64,000 nucleotides of DNA, from NCBI RefSeq assembly GCF_014650715.1, contig NZ_BMVM01000002.1, positions 310,001 to 374,000 on the forward strand, given 5' to 3'. The position numbers and the translations under genes were made by a program. A model generated the notes under the pieces. That model worked only from the letters and a program-made list of their open reading frames with translations, had not been told where the DNA came from and ran no database searches. Every line of letters begins with the position of its first letter. Positions within the stretch are counted from its first letter, which is position 1. Positions 62,078 to 64,000 of this stretch are shown one piece after another. This DNA is from Streptomyces bluensis. Lineage in GTDB: Bacteria > Actinomycetota > Actinomycetes > Streptomycetales > Streptomycetaceae.

Positions 62078-63715
62078 TCAGTGGTGGCCGTGGCCGCTCG
62101 TGATCTCCTTGTACTCCTCGACGGTCGGCTTCGGGATCTGGCTGTCCTCGCTGTAGTACGCCTTGCTGAGCTTGGCGCGCAGCTTCTCGGAAGCCTTGAT
62201 CTTGCGCTTGACGCCGTTCTCGTCGACGGCCGGGCCGACCTGGGCCGGAATGTACTGCTCGTGCGCGGTGAGCGTGTGCAGCTGCTCCTGGCTGAGCGGC
62301 TCGTGGACCTCGATGAACTCACCGTGCGGCAGGCGCTTGATGATGCCCGTCTCACGGCCGTGCAGCACCTTGTCGCGGTCCCGGCGCTGGAGGCCGAGGC
62401 AGATGCGCTTGGTGATGACGAACGCGATGACCGGGCCCACGAAGAACGCGATCCGCACGAACCAGGTGATGGCGTTGATCGACAGGTGGAAGTGGGTGGC
62501 CCAGAGGTCGTTTCCACCACCGATCAGCAGCACCATGTACCAGGTGATCCACGCGACACCGAAGGCGGTACGGGTCGGCGCGTTGCGCGGGCGGTCCAGG
62601 ATGTGGTGCTCACGCTTGTCGCCGGTGACCCAGGCTTCGATGAAGGGGTAGACCGCGATCGCGACCAGCACCAGCGGGAAGATCACCAGCGGGATGAACA
62701 CACCCAGGACGAGCGTGTGACCCGCGAAGTTGATCTCCCAGCCGGGCATGACACGGATCAGGCCCTCGGAGAAGCCCATGTACCAGTCGGGCTGGGCACC
62801 GGTGGACACCTGGTCCGGACGGTACGGGCCCAGGCTCCAGATCGGGTTGATCGTGGCGATCGCGGAGATGACCGCGATCACGCCGAAGACCAGGAAGAAG
62901 AAGCCTCCGGCCTTGGCCATGTAGACCGGCAGCAGCGGCATGCCGACGACGTTGTTGTTCGTCTTTCCGGGTCCCGCGAACTGCGTGTGCTTGTGGTAGA
63001 AGACCAGGATCAGGTGCGCCACCACGAGGCCGAGCATGATGCCCGGCAGCAGCAGGATGTGGACCGAGTAGAACCGGGCCACGAAGTCGCCGCCGGGGAA
63101 CTCTCCGCCGAACAGGAAGAAGGAGAGGTACGTGCCGACGACCGGCACGGACAGGACCGCACCCTGCATGAAGCGGACACCGGTGCCGGAGAGCAGGTCG
63201 TCCGGGAGCGAGTAACCGGTGAAGCCGGTGAACATGCCGAGGACGAACAGCAGGAAGCCGAACAGCCAGTTGACCTCACGCGGCTTGCGGAACGCGCCGG
63301 TGAAGAACACGCGCATCATGTGCACGAACATGCCGGCGAGGAAGATCAGCGCCGCCCAGTGGTGGATCTGCCGGATCAGCAGACCGCCGCGCACGTCGAA
63401 CGAGATGTGCATCGTCGAGTTGAACGCCTCGGACATCAGCTGCCCCTGCAGCGGGACGTACGAGCCGTGGTACGTGACCTCGTTCATCGACGGGTGGAAG
63501 AACAGCGTCAGGTAGACACCCGTGATGATGATGATGATGAAGGTGTAGAGGCAGACCTCGCCCAGCATGAACGACCAGTGGTCGGGGAAGATCTTGCGCA
63601 TGTTGGCCTTGGCCAGGGAGTAGATTCCCAGGCGGCCGTCGGCCCAGTCGGCGACCCGCTCTCCGGCGGGTGCCTTCCCGCGAGAGCGGGACTCGGGGGT
63701 TGTCGTAGTGCTCAT
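62078..63715 (-). CDS. qcrB: Cytochrome bc1 (menaquinol:cytochrome c) subunit b
   Basis: A 545-residue cytochrome b. The haem-ligand histidines are in RQIHHWAALIFLAGMFVHMMRVFF and FYSVHILLLPGIMLGLVVAHLILVFYHKHT. The PEWY-type Q-site motif reads PDWYMGFSEG (PDWY, the actinobacterial form). Eight or nine membrane helices fit a b6-plus-IV fusion with a long C-terminal tail. It moves electrons from menaquinol in the bcc-aa3 supercomplex. Its ATG overlaps the qcrA stop (ATGA). Confidence 0.97.
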   Translation of the reverse strand: MSTTTTPESRSRGKAPAGERVADWADGRLGIYSLAKANMRKIFPDHWSFMLGEVCLYTFIIIIITGVYLTLFFHPSMNEVTYHGSYVPLQGQLMSEAFNSTMHISFDVRGGLLIRQIHHWAALIFLAGMFVHMMRVFFTGAFRKPREVNWLFGFLLFVLGMFTGFTGYSLPDDLLSGTGVRFMQGAVLSVPVVGTYLSFFLFGGEFPGGDFVARFYSVHILLLPGIMLGLVVAHLILVFYHKHTQFAGPGKTNNNVVGMPLLPVYMAKAGGFFFLVFGVIAVISAIATINPIWSLGPYRPDQVSTGAQPDWYMGFSEGLIRVMPGWEINFAGHTLVLGVFIPLVIFPLVLVAIAVYPFIEAWVTGDKREHHILDRPRNAPTRTAFGVAWITWYMVLLIGGGNDLWATHFHLSINAITWFVRIAFFVGPVIAFVITKRICLGLQRRDRDKVLHGRETGIIKRLPHGEFIEVHEPLSQEQLHTLTAHEQYIPAQVGPAVDENGVKRKIKASEKLRAKLSKAYYSEDSQIPKPTVEEYKEITSGHGHH

Positions 63716-64000
63716 CCGCGCTCCCAGAAGGCAGGCCCGACGGGCTCCTCGAAGTCGCCGAGCGCCTCAAGGTAACCCTCGTCGTTCACGCCGATGCGCA
63801 GCTGCGGCAGGGCGTGGCCGGCCGGGCCGAAGATCACCCGGCCGCCGTCGGACAGGTCGAAGGTGGACTGGTGGCAGGGGCAGAGCACGTGGTGCGTCTG
63901 CTGCTCGTACAGGGAGATCGGGCAACCGACGTGGGTGCAGATCTTCGAGTACGCCACGATGCCCTGGTAGGACCACTCAAGCTCGCGCTTGTCCTTGATG
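63712..64000 (-). CDS. qcrA: Rieske iron-sulfur subunit of cytochrome bc1 (5' end off window)
   Basis: The last 95 residues of the Rieske subunit, cut at the window edge. The [2Fe-2S] ligands are visible: SKICTHVGCPISLYEQQ and VLCPCHQSTFDLSDGG. The protein ends LGDFEEPVGPAFWERG and overlaps qcrB. Upstream of it qcrC and ctaE would be expected. Confidence 0.96.
   Translation of the reverse strand, partial: IKDKRELEWSYQGIVAYSKICTHVGCPISLYEQQTHHVLCPCHQSTFDLSDGGRVIFGPAGHALPQLRIGVNDEGYLEALGDFEEPVGPAFWERG

Overview
This window is chromosomal DNA from a Streptomyces or a very close relative. The evidence is very high G+C with strong third-position bias, many GTG and TTG starts, leaderless promoters, the dispersed CCTCAAACGCCGG palindromes common between Streptomyces genes, and a core gene order. 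I see no phage, insertion sequence, tRNA, rRNA or CRISPR. The order DUF3040 - metF - Rv2175c-like - PASTA kinase - class II DAHP synthase - acyltransferase - ArsA-like ATPase - SRPBCC - FadD - PimB-type mannosyltransferase - NlpC/P60 - trpD - qcrB/qcrA runs parallel to M. tuberculosis Rv2169c-Rv2196 (from memory). The window is therefore mostly a conserved actinobacterial block with Streptomyces-specific insertions.

Layout. 0-9 kb: a TgpA-like transglutaminase, DUF3040, a methyltransferase, a HEPN protein, and an ABC ATPase/YhgE/TetR operon with a TetR-type operator. 8.7-10.4 kb: non-coding DNA full of tandem repeats. 10.4-17 kb: an FAD oxidoreductase, a membrane protein with a prion-like tail, metF, thiE, an Rv2175c-like regulator, a ferredoxin-reductase-like flavoprotein and a small unknown. 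17-19.2 kb: thiOSG behind a TPP riboswitch. 19.3-24.6 kb: a PASTA kinase, endonuclease IV, a DUF4396 protein behind a CsoR-like operator, a Mo-cofactor oxidoreductase, and bfr/bfd with an iron box. 24.7-28.3 kb: class II DAHP synthase divergent from a trp leader peptide, attenuator and fused anthranilate synthase.

28.6-39.9 kb: phosphofructokinase, a MacRS-like two-component system, an acyltransferase, hydrolase and membrane proteins, glucokinase with its DUF5304 neighbour, an ArsA-like ATPase, SRPBCC and a phosphoesterase. 40.2-53.2 kb: acyl-CoA ligase, cholesterol oxidase, two glycosyltransferases, a lipoprotein peptidase, two NlpC/P60 hydrolases, NYN, zinc-ribbon, rhomboid and Lrp-like proteins. 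53.3-58.5 kb: a two-component system, an SLC13 permease and glycerate kinase, joined by shared RTGAR site arrays. 58.5-64 kb: a class V PLP enzyme behind a SAM-IV riboswitch, a repeat-rich gap, trpD, and the 3' part of the qcr (cytochrome bc1) operon.

The best leads are four: the RTGAR array tying sensor, permease and glycerate kinase into one regulon; the CsoR-type operator inside the promoter of a His-rich DUF4396 membrane protein; the SAM-IV switch on a cysteine-desulfurase-like gene; and three enzymes with unusual nucleotide-binding signatures (an ABC ATPase and an ArsA-like ATPase with Walker Lys to Arg, and a PfkA with pyrophosphate-type residues).
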